DNA of 64,000 bases from Zea mays (Eukaryota > Streptophyta > Magnoliopsida > Poales > Poaceae): NCBI RefSeq assembly GCF_902167145.1, contig NC_050099.1, forward strand, positions 59,104,942 to 59,168,941, read 5' to 3'. Positions within the stretch are counted from its first letter, which is position 1. The number at the start of each line of letters is the position of its first letter. Made by a program: the position numbers and the translations under genes. Under the pieces are notes generated by a model. It saw only the letters and a program-made list of their open reading frames with translations, did no database searches and was not told the DNA's origin. Shown here piece by piece: positions 22,868 to 34,661 of this stretch.

Positions 22868-23007
22868 AATAAAGTACTCTATTCTTATTTACATATCGAA
22901 CATTGTCTTTCGATATATTACACTTTAGACGTCAACATATGTGTGGAAAATGGATCCTAGCACACATATGCTATACATTTGGTTTTCCCCTAAAATCGGG
23001 TGTGAGA
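22868..23007 (+). repeat. 5' LTR of element E, right end
   Basis: This is the last 140 bp of the LTR of E after the A insertion. It ends GGGTGTGAGA, a decayed form of the TGTGACA end seen in the solo LTR at 11697-11703. Confidence 0.7.
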
Positions 23008-23011
23008 GAAG

Positions 23012-23029
23012 TGGTATCAAAGCCAAGTT
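23012..23029 (+). promoter_or_regulatory. Primer-binding site of element E
   Basis: TGGTATCAAAGCCAAG lies four bases after the LTR end. It matches the plant initiator Met-tRNA primer site (TGGTATCAGAGC) with one change. This is a different tRNA from that of the zeon, F and G elements. Confidence 0.85.
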
Positions 23030-23172
23030 GACCCTAGATCTCTAGATAGTTAGAAATGGAAAGGAAAGCCTATTCAAAACTTTTTCTATATTGCTCTCAT
23101 AAAAATTTACTTTATATAGTGGCTTACCTCTCTTGTCTTCACTCATATAAAACTTGTTTCTTGTCCGATCAG

Positions 23173-24363
23173 ATGGCTATCACCAGGAAGACTACACACA
23201 AGAGCACCGGTGGACGCATCTGCATTAGCACTAGAGTCTTTCCCCCACCCTCCCCACCTGAGGATGGACCTTCTCACATCATAGTGGATGATATCTCTGA
23301 AGGCTTTGATGAGGAGATCAAATACACAAAATTTGAGAATGAGGAGCCCATGGAGGTTGAACAGGCTGATGATCTGTCGATGTGGAACTTGGATGCTGAG
23401 CTTCAGTAGGAGGCTCAACCCGAGTTGCCTGCAGCACCTATGGTACCAGAAGTGGTGATTCTAGATGATGACGACGAGGAGGACTTGGGGAACCAAGCAT
23501 CTGATGGATGTATCCTTAGAAGAGATGGACTCGTCTAATGAAGACGATGAGGACATGGATGATGAGGATATTGCATAAGTTGAGCAAAAGAAAGAAGATC
23601 CATAGGACTTCATCGATATCGTTGTGATGGGAACGCCAAAATCATATATTCTTGGAGTTTCTGATCCGAAGGCCCTGTACTTGATGTTCCCACACTTGAG
23701 ATTCTCGAGCCAGAGAGTACAACACATGTGTTCCTCCGCAACCCCTATGGATGACTTCGGTTCATCGCAGCGTTGGTCTGACCCTTCAGTTTCCTCGTAA
23801 GCTTTGGAACCTGCTCATAGCTTTGGGATTGGACGAAGTTATAGTGACCTACGTTGGCATGTGTCGCCAACATGTTCTCTGACTTTACCCTGCTGAGTGG
23901 CATGTCATAGCAAGGTTTATGGCCCTGATGGCTTTGGAGGTTAGGTCGTGAGAGGACGACACAATGCCATCGTCGCTCGAGCCAACTTTGACGTAAGGAT
24001 TAACGATGCAGCTAGGTTGGCACAGTCATCCTTCTATTATCGGAATAGCACTACTCTCAGGCAGACTGCTTACAGGTACTACCACAGTGCCAATCTGGAT
24101 AGGATCTCACCTGAATCAGTTCGGGCATGACAGAAAGCAACATACGTCTGGAGACTCTGCTAGAGTACACTGTAGCTTTGAACACAGAGCATGATGCTAC
24201 CCTAATCGAGCTTGACTACATAAGAAGGAAGTATGCCAAGCTACGGATTCAGCAAGAGAATGGAGGACTAGCCCAACTAGACGTGGATCCAGGAGACTCA
24301 CCAGAGCATCCAACTCTTCCATACCATCACTATGACGCATGTACCCATCTAGGTTTCCTTTGA
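23173..24363 (+). pseudogene. Upstream ORF of element E with histone-H3-like N-terminus
   Basis: Between the primer site and gag lies a decayed frame of about 1.2 kb that is neither gag nor pol. The ATG at 23173 opens 78 codons to a TAG at 23407; an in-frame ATG at 23056 also exists. The first 14 residues, MAITRKTTHKSTGG, align without gaps to the plant H3 tail, matching at nine positions including H3 K9, S10, T11, G12 and G13. An acidic stretch (DDDDEED) follows the first stop, and further open pieces lie at 23948-24130 and 24127-24363 (helical, LE-rich). Stops and frame changes show this copy is dead. Upstream ORFs are known in some Tekay/Del-type elements; the product's role is unknown. 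Confidence 0.55.
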
Positions 24364-24615
24364 GATGTAATAGGAGAAGGGCTAAGAAATAAAAGCATAT
24401 TATAACAATGTTGTTATTATTAAAATGATGTGGTGGTTTGACTTTTGAATAAATGAATGAGTTGGATCTTTGATTGAGTGTTTTGGTCTTGTGGATTAAT
24501 GACCACAATAGCTTTTAAGATCTATATGAACTTAGAATAGTCATGTGTTCAAACTAGTTTTTATCAAAGTTCTTACCATTGCTGCTTGTCTAAGACCTCA
24601 TTTTCTAACCCCTAG

Positions 24616-25672
24616 ATGGTAAATACCAAGGGACAGAGTCAAGGCCGCAGTCAGGGACATCAGTTGCCACCATCACATCCAAACCCTACAATGGAGCAGT
24701 TCATTGTAGCTCCGATGCAGCTTTTGCAGAATCTCACCGCCTTAGTTCAACAGCTGCAGCAGCAACAAAACCAACCACAACATCAACTTGCACCCTAGGC
24801 TAGAGACAAACATAGGGAGTTCATGAGCCACCATCTGCCTACCTTTTCTCACTCCACTGACCCTTTGGATGTTGATGATTGGCTCAAAGTCATTAGCAAA
24901 AAGCTAGACATCACACAGTGCAACGATCACCAGAAAGTGTTGTATGCATCTGGAAGCTTGAAGTAGCAGCCTCATACTAGTGGGACGCATATCTTGCAGC
25001 TCACGCTGATGCCAACAACATTACCTAGCAGGAGTTTTGCAACAGCTTCCATGCTCACCACATTTCTTCGAGCATCATGAAGCTAAATAAGGAGTTCATA
25101 TCACTCACTCAAGGCAACATATTGATTAGCGAGTACCAGGATAGGTTCAACCATCTATCTCACTATGCCCTTGAAGAAGTGGACAACGATGAGAAACACC
25201 AAGAGCGATTCTTGGAGGGATTAATTGGACCTCTTAACTATCAAATGCAAAGCCACAACTTTCCAAATTTCAACACTCTGCTCAACAAGGCAATAGGTTT
25301 GGATAGTAAGAGGAAGGAGCTAACTGATCATAAGAGGAAGACCTAGTCTCATGGTCAGTCCAACAGAAATGTTCGCTATCAACAAAACACCTAGAGCTCT
25401 CATACTCGCTTCGTAGGACAAAACAGAAGTTACCAGAATCAGGCACAACGTTAGGGACAATAGACCTAGAGGTACAACCAGCAAGGGCAAAGGTCCGATG
25501 GAAGTTAATAGAATCACCCGATAAATGTCGTAAACACCCTAGCTAAGACCAATACCCCAGTTGCCTCAGTGCACCCGAATGGACATTTCAAGTGTGGAGA
25601 GGTTGGGCATTATGCTAATGCCTGCCCTAAGAGGAACTTTCATATGCCACATGCTAAGAATAACTACTAAAG
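24616..25672 (+). pseudogene. gag pseudogene of element E
   Basis: A frame starts at 24616 (MVNTKGQ) with a Q-rich N-terminus. After a stop come gag-domain motifs (PLDVDDWLKVISKKLDI, EFISLTQGN, YQDRFNHLSHYA, RFLEGL). A CCHC zinc knuckle lies near 25590-25635 (CGEVGHYANAC, with the first Cys in FKCGEVGH). At least six stops and one frame change break it. The order fits a chromovirus (Tekay/Del) gag. It would package the element RNA if intact. Confidence 0.8.
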
Positions 25673-25743
25673 GTCAGTCTAGAACGCCCATGCACACAAC
25701 TCGCAAGGCAAAAACTAGCAAAGCTAGAGTAAGGGCAGGGTGA

Positions 25744-26223
25744 ACCATGTGACTACTGAATTAGTTCCGGAAGGTGCCAACGTGGTGCTTGGTATGTTTC
25801 TTATCAACTTCGTACCCGCATCAGTTTTATTTGACTCTAGAGCACCTCATTCTTTCATAACCAAGTCATTTGTGGAAAGTATAATATACCGAGTTATCCT
25901 TTAAGGAGGAAGGTATTAATTAGATCATTGGGAGGTGAAATGAGAGCTACTCACTATGCCCCCGAATCAAGCTTGGGCTCAAGGGAATAGAGTTTGTAGT
26001 GGAACTAATAATTCTGGGATCTGGAGGAATCAAAGCGATACTTGGTTTGGATTACTTAACCAAGTACGATGGAGTCATATCATGTGCTAAGAGAGTGGTC
26101 ACGTTGACAAGTCCGCAAGGAGAAAGGATTGATGTCAATGTTAGTATGCCGACAGAAGGAGACGCTGTGATAAACCAAGTTGAGGCGAAGTCTCTAGAAG
26201 ACAAAAGAGTGATCGAGATATAG
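25744..26223 (+). pseudogene. Aspartic protease fragment of element E
   Basis: Retropepsin (RVP_2 type) text follows gag: VLFDSRAPHSFI stands where LFDSGASHSFI is expected, so the catalytic DSG reads DSR. Further on, ILGLDYLTKYDGVI matches the second conserved protease motif. There is one frame change between them. The frame ends just before the CACTA-like terminus at 26237, and RT does not follow. Confidence 0.75.
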
Positions 26224-26236
26224 AGTTCTCTATTGA

Positions 26237-26450
26237 CACTACAACAAAATTATGAATTTCCTACGGCCATATAATTTCATACGACATTTGATGGAACCCA
26301 TAGGAAGTATGTAACTTTCGAGAAGACACAGTGCCCTCTCGGTTGTTAATGTAACTTCCGACGGCTTTGATTGGGAGCTCTTGGAAGTCGTAATCTTCCG
26401 TGAATGGGAGCTCTCAGAAGATAGCCCCTGTGGTTTTGACTGAGCGCTGG
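26237..26450 (+). mobile_element. CACTA-like element 1, left arm
   Basis: It begins CACTACAACAAAATT after a possible 3-bp target TGA (26234-26236). Subterminal words CTTCCGACGGC, CTTCCGTGAATGG and GCTCTCAGAAG recur. It continues after element B at 62505, where GCCTCTCAGAAG and TTTCCGATGG are seen. No transposase is visible. The far terminus is not in the window. Confidence 0.65.
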
Positions 26451-27122
26451 TGTTGGGGGCCTTCATCTTCCGAAGGTCCTCAAAAACGCGACTAACATGT
26501 TTTCCAAGTATAATATACTGTCACATGAACCTTCGGCCTTGAGATGAAGGTGCACACGACATGATTAGGCGCGATCTCGGAGAAGGATGAACCAGTTCCG
26601 AAGCTACGGATGGAGAAGCTTCGACTTAGTGGTGGAAAATGAAACCAACCTAAAGAGGAAAAGATTGTCTAGTCCTCGATAGATTACCCTTAGTCAATAA
26701 TAAATGTCAAGGGCATGGATGTAATTTTACACAGGCTGCATCATGTGTCTATAAATAGATGAACAGTAACACCGTACTGTTCACACCGACTTGTATTCAC
26801 TCGCACGTCACACTTGGATTCTTACCTTCTGCCAAGCCAAAGGTACAAATGTAATTTGATATCGTTACTGCTTATTCATGATTATTCAATGAGAATATAA
26901 ATAATATAATGATTTAAGATGATTATTCGTATTCTTTATATGTAATTTATGCTCCTGTTTTCTATTACATACTGAGATGATGAAGGTATGCCCTTCATGA
27001 CCATCGTCTGAAGATCATTATATCCTGAGGGAGATAATGTTTCGAAGGACGAAGGCCCTTAACCATTAACATTTGTGTTGCCTTGTTCTTAACTCATAGC
27101 ATTTAAGAACAAGTCCCCAACA
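26451..27122 (+). repeat. 5' LTR of element B
   Basis: Starts TGTTGGGGGCC, ends GTCCCCAACA. The TATA box (26750-26758) and perfect inverted repeat TGAACAGTA-acaccg-TACTGTTCA (26760-26783) are intact. Confidence 0.92.
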
Positions 27123-28385
27123 CTAGACGTCAACCAAGAAACACTGCGTGAAGCTAGAAGCCAAAAAAGGAAGGCTACAAGTCCAACGCCTCAGGAGGAG
27201 GAATTGGACCAAGAACTAAGGGACCTCGAAGCCATCCATCAATAGGTCCAGAGGAAGAAGGAGAAGATGCTTCGTCTTTCTGATCTTCAGAGGAAGATCG
27301 ATGAGGCTACTGAGGAAATGTGTCATCTCACTCAAGATGACTAGGATTGAAGACCTCAACGCAGAGAGCTTCGTTAGGACAATTCCTACGATGATGATGA
27401 ATGGTATGATGATTTCCATCATGGAAATTTTGCTTTTGATGATGCTTCTCCTCTGTCAGCAGAACTGCAGGATACCCCATGGCCCCCATCATACAAGCCA
27501 CCCAGCTCCCTATGTATGATGGGCACTTAGACCCAAAGCAGTTTCTAATGAGCTACGAAGCAACCATATCTTCATATGGGGCAACACAACAGTCATGGCG
27601 AAATCCTTCGTCATGGCAGTAAAAATGTCACACAAACCTGGTACTCTTCTCTCTGGCCAGGAACAATCACATCATGGCAGAAGCTGAAGGACATGCTGAT
27701 CACCAGCTTCCAAGGGTTTCAGACAAAGCCGGTCACTACTCAGGCTTTGTTCCAGTGCACACAAGACCACGAAAAATCCCTCCAGGCGTATGTCCGAAGG
27801 TTCTTGCGTCTGAGGGCACAAGCGCCCACAGTGCCCAATGAAATTGTCATTGAAGCCATGATCAAAGGGCTTCGATCAGGACCTACAACTCAATACTTTG
27901 CCAGGAAACCCCCTCAGACCCTGGAGAAGCTTCTTCAGAAGATGGATGAGTACATCCAGGCTGATAATGATTTTCGCCAAAGAAGGGAAGAAGCCTATAG
28001 GTTTTCTGAAATGACTAGGGGCTTTGAAGGAAGAATTCACCCTAGGCATGTCAGATCAATCCATAACTTCAGCCAGAGTGATGACAGAGGAAGCCACCTG
28101 CAAAGGCCACAACACATCTCCTAATCCTCAGGACAACAACAAAGATCTTTCAAGCTACCAGCCCTAAGGGACAGGGGCGGCAGGGGCATCGGAGGAAGGT
28201 ATGGGGATCAACCCAAAAAACTCTATTGCTTATTCTGTGGTGAAGACAAGGGCCACACTACAAAAACATGCTAGGTCACTATTCAGAAGCAAAAGGAGAT
28301 TGCCGAAGCAGAGGCGCAGCAGAATCAGCCGAAGCAGGTCTTACATACTGCTTCATGCTATTCTCCCTATGTACCGGAATACGTA

Positions 28386-29677
28386 GTGTCGGCGTTTCGG
28401 ACCCGGGGGGTCCCTGGACCGATGAGTGAATTTGTCGCTGTGTGCCCCTGCCCAGATGGGTTGGCGCGAGATGGAACACAAGGGGAAAACGCGGCTCGTA
28501 TTATCTCGCACCAGGGGGGTGTGCTCGTAGTAGGGGTTACCAGCGTTCACGAGGGAGAGAGAGTGAGCCTGTTCGTTTTCTCGTCCCTCCGCGCGACCCC
28601 CTTAGGACCCTCCCGCAGGAAGGGCCTAGACCTCCCTTTTATAAATGCAAGGAGAGGGTCCAGGTGTACAATGGGGGGTGTAGCTTATGCGCTAACATGT
28701 CTGGCAGAGAGGTGCCTGAGCCCTGTGTACATGCCAACGTGGCTGTCGGAGAGGTGCTAGAGCCCTGCATATGCGATAACGTGGTCGTCGGAGAAGTTCT
28801 TGAGCCCTGTAGAAGCGCTGCTGACGGTGCTGCTAGGATCCTGCTGACGTCTCCTTGCTTCCTTAGGGGGCTGAGAACCACCGTCGTCATGGACGCACGC
28901 GGGGAGCCATCATTGCCTGTTACCGAGACGAGCCATATGGGACGCCGGTCTTGTTCCCTCGTAGTCTGAGCTAGCTAGGGGTAGGGTAATGATGTATCCC
29001 CTGTGGCGCGGTCGGTCCGAGCCCAAGGTCGGGCGAGGCGGAGACTTCTCCTGAGGCCGAGGCCGGGATCGGGCGAGGACGTGATTCCTCCCGAGACCGA
29101 GGCTGAGGACGAGTCTTGGGGTCGGGTGAGGCGGAGACCTCCTCCCAAGGCCGAGGCCCAAGGTTGGGCGAGGCGGAGCATCCTGTCGCGCCCGAGGCTG
29201 AACTTGCTGTTGTCAGCCTTGCCCGGGTGGCTGGCACAGCAGTCGGAGTGGGGTGAGCGGCGCTGTTTTCCTGTCAGATCGGTCAGTGGAAGGGCGAAGT
29301 GACTGCGGTCACTTCAACCTTGCCGACTAAGGCGCGCGTGTCAGGATAAGGTGTCAGGCGATCCTCGCATTGAATGCGCCTGTGATACGGTCGGTTGGTG
29401 GGGCGATTTGGCCAAGGTTGCTTCTCGACGAAGCCTGCCCGAGCTGGGCCTCGGGCGAGCCAAGGGTGCGCCTGCTGCCTGAGGAGACCCTCGGGCGAGG
29501 CGTGAATTCGTCTGGGACTACAGTCCCGGCCCGAGGCTGGGCTCGGGCGAGATCGCTTCCCTTGGGTAGACAAAGCCTTGACTTGAACCGCGCCCATCAG
29601 TTTTTGCAGTTGTCCTGAGGGTGGTTACCAGCCATGATTAGGAGTGTTGGGGGTACCCCTAATTGCGGTACCCGACA
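28386..29677 (-). repeat. 3' LTR of element F
   Basis: The GC-rich left copy, 1,292 bp, TG...CA. The minus-strand TATA box is TATAAAAG (complement of 28636-28643). Open frames inside are repeated in the other LTR and have no protein support. Confidence 0.92.
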
Positions 29678-30960
29678 GTAGCCCCCGAGCCTCAAAGGGA
29701 GTGTTGGTACTCGCTTGGAGTCTTTGCCGCACTTTTTTGTGAGGGGACCGGCCTTCCTCGGTTATACTTTGTTTCGGTGGGTGCGCGCGAGCGCACCCGC
29801 CGGGTGTAGCCCCCGAGGCCTCGGAGGAGTGGTTTGACTCCTCTGAGGTCTTAATGTTTTTCGTGATGCTTCGGCCGGCCTTGTTGTTCCCTCATGCGGC
29901 CTGGCCGTAGCCCGGGTGCATGGTCAGGTTCTGAATTTTCAAGCTGGTTTGTTGACGCTGTCAACGGTTTGGCCATAGCCGGGTTTGCGAGAGCAGCCCC
30001 CGAGCCTCTGCGCGGAGCGAGGGGACGATCAAGGACTGTCTCGACTTTTATTATACGCCCCTTCGTCGCCTTTCCGCAAGGAGGGAGGGGGGAGAGCGCC
30101 ATGTTGCCCTCGGAGGGCGCCGAACATGGTGTCTCCAGTGAGTTGCTAATGGGTGATCCGAGTGGACGCCCATGCCCCGTTCGATAAGGGTCGGCTAGTG
30201 GCCCAGAGGCGCACTCCAAAAGTACTGCAGGTGATTTGTCGGACCCGGACCCATTCGATAGGGTCCAAGGGATCGATGCCTCCCTCTAGTGGGATTCCGT
30301 TACAAAATCGCTCCTGCTGGTCTTGGAAATGTCCTAGGGTACCTCGGGAGCGTAGCCCGAGCCTCGGCCATGTAACAGACGTACCCAGAGTCATCCCTCA
30401 CTCTGCGTGCTCTGGGGCGGTTGTCGAACCCTTCCGAGGGGCCAGCCTTCGAACCCTTGATCAGTAGTGGGCACGGAGCCTGAGTACTCTGGGGTGGCTG
30501 TCGAACCCTTCCGAGGGGCCAGCCTTCGAACCCCTGATCAGTAATGGGCACGGAGCCCGAGTGCTCTGGGGCGGCTGTCGAACCCTTCCGAGGGGCCAGC
30601 CTTCGAACCCCTAATCAGTAGGAGGGCTCGGGGCCCGCTTCCTTCGTACAGAAGGATCCCTTTCAAAGTATCCCCTTTCTTGGTCCCTGTTGGCAAGAGA
30701 GAGAAAGGGGAAGAGGAAAAGGATATGAAATTAAATAGTGGGGCGCACCTTATTTGACGCGGTCGTCATGGCGGAGGCGAAACGACGCCCGCTTCGCCTG
30801 TAAAAGGTGTCGCTTGCCATGTCGAGGAGTTAATGCGACGGGACTGGCGATTCGCGGGGCGGCCGTTGCGCGTGCGCGAGTCGTTCGAGGAACGGGCGTT
30901 TCGCCTTCGAGTTTGAATTTCACGGCGGGTTCCGGCGAAGTTTTGAATGGATCTCGCCCG
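29678..30960. other. Non-coding region between the 3' LTR and antisense gene of F
   Basis: It starts with the polypurine tract (minus strand GAGGCTCGGGGGCTAC, complement of 29678-29693). The rest is GC-rich and non-coding, with repeated phrases AGCCCCCGAG and CTTCCGAGGGG, and a 77-bp tandem repeat listed separately. It should hold the promoter of the antisense gene. Confidence 0.7.
30410..30623. repeat. 77-bp tandem repeat, almost three copies
   Basis: Units start at 30410, 30487 and 30564 (CTCTGGGG), exactly 77 bp apart. Each holds GTCGAACCCTTCCGAGGGG and CCAGCCTTCGAACCC. The array lies about 340 bp upstream of the TATA box of the antisense gene. Confidence 0.85.
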
Positions 30961-30964
30961 GGCC

Positions 30965-30971
30965 TTTATAT
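30965..30971 (+). promoter_or_regulatory. TATA box of the antisense gene of F
   Basis: TTATATA in the context GGCCTTTATATACCCGG, 143 bp before the ATG at 31114. The spacing is like that in A (145 bp). Confidence 0.6.
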
Positions 30972-31113
30972 ACCCGGAAGAGGGACCTGTGGTGGTTCTT
31001 TACTCTGCCATTTGCGCTTGCCTTCTGCTTTGGTTTCCGCAACCTAAGAGAATAGCCAGTGAAAAGAAAACCGCGCACCTTGTCCCCTCCGCCTCCACCC
31101 CCTTCATTCAGCG

Positions 31114-34100
31114 ATGGCTGACAAGGTAACCGTCGTTCCGCCGCGTGACCCGTGGCCTTTCTCCACCGTCGTGGTGGACGATCTGGAGGCCCTTGTTGCC
31201 GATGGTTTGCTCCGTCCCCTCTCTGGTGACCCGCAGCCGGAGTGGATGGCCCCTGCGAGCGAGGCCGACCCGACTCCGCCGCCGGGGTATGTGGTTAGTT
31301 TCGTCTCCTTCCACGAGCGGGGGTTCGGAGTGCCAGTGAGCCGTTTCATGCGGGCGCTCCTGCACTACTACGGGGTGGAGCTGCACAACTTCAACCCCAA
31401 CTCCATTGCGCAAGCGGCCATCTTTGCGGCGGTTTGTGAGGGTTTTTTGGGGATTGACCCCCACTAGGATCTGTGGACCCATATCTTCTCCGCGGAGCTC
31501 TTCGCCTTGACGACGGGGGAAAAGAAGGTCCGCATGGTGGTGCGGGCCGGTGGCTGCACCCTCCAGTTGAGGCAGGGGCGCACGTAGCAGTACATCCCTG
31601 CCACCCTTGTGTCTTCGAACAAGGGGTGGCAGCGCCGGTGGTTTTACCTCCGGAACGACGACGGGAGGCTCCCATTGTTTTCTCAACGAGTGGTGACCGC
31701 CGCTGGCGGCAACTGGCATTGGGGGGCCACACGCGAGAAACAGGAGAAGCTCCAGCCTCTTCTGGAGGCCTTGCAGAGGTTACGAGATAGGGGTCTTACT
31801 GTCGCGGGGGTCATCGCCACTACCCATCGCCGGAGGGTGCTTCCTTTGGCGGAGCGGCGGTTGCCGCTTTCAGAGATGAAGCCGGGGGTCGATTTGGAGG
31901 GCTCGCAAATGTCCTCGGCTTCCCTCCCCGTCGACGACCTCCGCAGGCGGGTAGCGGGTACGGTAGGGAGGCTGGATGCCAGCGCCCTTACCCAGCCCGC
32001 GATGCATCCCAACCACGGGTACGTTTCTCTGGTAAGTGCCCGATCCTTCTTCTGTTTTGCACCGAGTCGCCTTTGATTCTTACTGTTGGGGCTTTTGTTC
32101 GTCCTCAGGGGTTGAGGTTTTACAAACCCTCCTTGCTACCGGTCCCGGAGGACACGGTGGACCGAACCACGCGGAGGACCGCTGAGGAGAAGAAAAACGA
32201 GAAGAAGGACGCAGAAAAGGCACGGGCCCGCGAGCGGATGCGGGCTCGGGCAGCCTTGGAGAAGCGTCGTCAGAGGCAGGAGAGGGACGGGCTCTCGAGG
32301 GAGCCGTCGCCGGAGACGCCTGACGATGATGACGATGATGATGATGATGACGAGGGCGACGACATGGCGGCCCGCCTTGGTCTCAGCCCGGATCTGAGGC
32401 TGGGCCAGGGGTCGCCAAGCCAGCCAAGTGGGCTGGCGCCATCAGCATCTGGGGCCGGAACATCAAGGTCCCGGTCCGAGGAGCGGAGGCAGGCCGGGGG
32501 GACTTGACCCCTTGGCCGAGGTAATTGAGGTGACTCCGGGGAGTCAGGTCGGTCCGCTCGTTCCCTAAGAGCAAGCGCCCGCGCCGGCTGTATAGGAGGT
32601 TGATCCTCGGGCCGTCATGACGACGCCTGGGCAGGCCGTCTTTTCGGCGCCTCGGGCGCCCGAGGCGGGAGCGGCGCCGAAGTCGGCAGCGAGGCAATCT
32701 TCGGCAGCGCCTGCGGGGACCGAGGCCCGAGGGGCCTCCCTGCAGGCACGATTGGCCTTGGTCCGGAGTGGGTAAGTATCTGAGGATACCTCCGTTTTGG
32801 CTCTTTCTTCGGGTGCCCTAATCTTGCTTTATCTCTTCCTTTCAGCAAACGGAGGCAGGTCTCGGCCGGTCTGGCCCCACGAAAGGACCTTAAGACAGTG
32901 CCGGCTTCTGCAGCCGGTGCCGCGGTGCGCCATGCCGGTTGGCTAGCCTCCTCACAAGACGCCCTCGAGCGGAGGGCTCAGGCGGCACGAGTTTCCATGG
33001 GGCAAGCCTCCCAGACTGACCCCTCCATCGGGGCGGCCATCGTGCCGGGGGAGGCTGCTGACGTGGCCACGGCCCCGAGCCCGCCTAACGTGTTGCCGGC
33101 GCCGGCATCAATTCCTGCCGAGGCCGTCGCTGATTTGCCCGTGGAGCCGCCCATCGCCGCTGATGTTGGGATGGCTGAGGCGCCGCTACTCGAGGTCGTC
33201 CCCGACCTCCTCAGTCTCGGCCATAAGGAGAGGGCGGCCGCCGTTGCCGAGGTCGCTGATCGGAGGCCCGCCTTCTTAGCCGAGGGGAGGCCCAGCACGT
33301 CGACAACGATGGTACCCGAAGCGTCGACTGCAGGGGGACCCGATGCCTTGGAGGATGGGCGCGCAGAACCACGACCCGTCTTGGGGAGCAGCAACCTTAT
33401 CCCCGCGCGGCGCAACCCCAATGAGTGGTGTGGGCAGGCGCTCCGGTTCTGGAGCCGCGGCGCCTCGGAACCCCTCTTCCTCCTCAACGATGAGCTGGAG
33501 GAGCAGTCTCGGGATGAGCTCCGTGAGTATGCCGAGGCGGCGATGGGGTTGCTTTGGTCGACCATGGAGATCCTTTCCAGGGACATTCCCAGGGTCCTCC
33601 AGGTAAGGATTTTAGGCATACACCTTGCTTGACCAGGGCATTCTTTGTAATACCCTGTTTTCCTTCCTCAGGAACTAGCGGATGTAAGCACCGCCGAGTC
33701 ATTGTTCATCCGCCGCGAGAGCGGCATTTGGGGTTCGCTGCGGTCCCAGAGGGTCGCGCTTGCCGAGGCTAATGAACGCCTCGCCCAACGGAGCGCCAAT
33801 GTGGCGGACCTTCGGCTGCTCCGTGATGAGCTGAAGGCGAAGGCGGCGGCGGCGCGGGCAGAGGCGACATTGGCATGGACGGAGGCACAGCAGTGGCAGC
33901 TAGAGCTTGGCCAGGTCATTGGCGAGCGGGACCAATCTCGGAGCCAGGCTGCCGAGGCTGTGGGCCGGGCTGAGGCCCTTGGGGGTCAGCTGGCCGAAGT
34001 GTCTGCTTGGGCCGGGGCCCTTGCGGAGGACCTAGCCGTGGCCATCGGGTCTGCTCAGTCCGCCCAAGTCGTAGCCTCGGAGCAGCGTGACCGGGCCGAA

Positions 34101-34661
34101 GGTACGTTTCGACTGCTTTGTGACTTCGATTCAGCTTCATTCTTCAACTTGTGTCTGAAGAATTTTGTTCGGCTTTCTGCAGAGTTCGGGACGACTCTTA
34201 ACGAGTCCGTCAAGGCGCTTGCCCAGGCGGCTGAGCAGAAGGAGGCCGACCGCGTGGCCATGTCCGAGGCTATCTCGGCCTTTTGCCAGGCCTTTGACCT
34301 CGATGACGTCCCCTCGGGTAGCTCCCCCCAGAGTCACCTACGGGCCTTGGGTGGCCATGTGCGCAGCAGACTCCGCGGGGCGCTGCACCACAACGTTAGG
34401 CGGGCCTTCACCGTGCTCGCTTCCCACTATGACGTGGATCTGGAGCGGGTCAGCGAGGGGTACTGCCTAGCCGACGAAGACGAGGCTGCCTTAGTTGAGG
34501 TCCAGAGGCTTGACGCGGCCGTCACGGGCCCAAGCGCGGTGCTGGCGTCCTCCTTCGAGGTGGAGATCCTTCTGCTCGCATCGCCGCCTAGGGCCGGGCC
34601 AGATCTTGCTGAGGGTGGAGACGACGCCGAGGGTGCCGCTCCTCCCCCTGACGATGTCTGA
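31114..34661 (+). pseudogene. Antisense gene of element F (PF04195/DUF390-like), damaged
   Basis: Five exons are readable with GT-AG borders: 31114-32031, 32109-32771, 32846-33602, 33672-34101 and 34183-34661. Exon 1 holds the PF04195-type domain (SFHERGFGVPVSRFMRALLHYYGVELHNFNPNSI has the GL..P..HQLTPN..I pattern of A and G in weaker form). Exon 2 is highly charged with an EKKNEKKDAEK stretch and a run of Asp near 32320-32360. Exon 4 is an Ala/Glu-rich coiled coil. Exon 5 is helical and then acidic. Exon 1 has TAG at 31465 and 31585. Exon 2 has a frame change near 32505 and two more stops. The protein resembles PF04094 (DUF390) rice proteins. Function unknown; the gene faces the pol genes of its own element. 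Confidence 0.75.

Larger units (their letters stand above)
12713..26236 (+). mobile_element. Gypsy element E (Tekay/Del-like), 5' LTR to protease
   Basis: This is a plus-strand element with a Met-tRNA primer site (23012), a decayed upstream ORF, a gag with a zinc knuckle and an aspartic protease. The frame is lost where a CACTA-like terminus begins at 26237. Its 5' LTR (about 12713-15397 plus 22868-23007) is split by element A. The LTR start was not found as a clean TG, so the left limit is approximate. RT, integrase and 3' LTR are absent from the window. Confidence 0.7.

Noticed and set aside
33702..34661. 319-codon frame taken as a separate gene
   Set aside because: It is exons 4 and 5 of the antisense gene of F with the 81-nt intron between them read through; splice signals are clear at 34102 and 34182.
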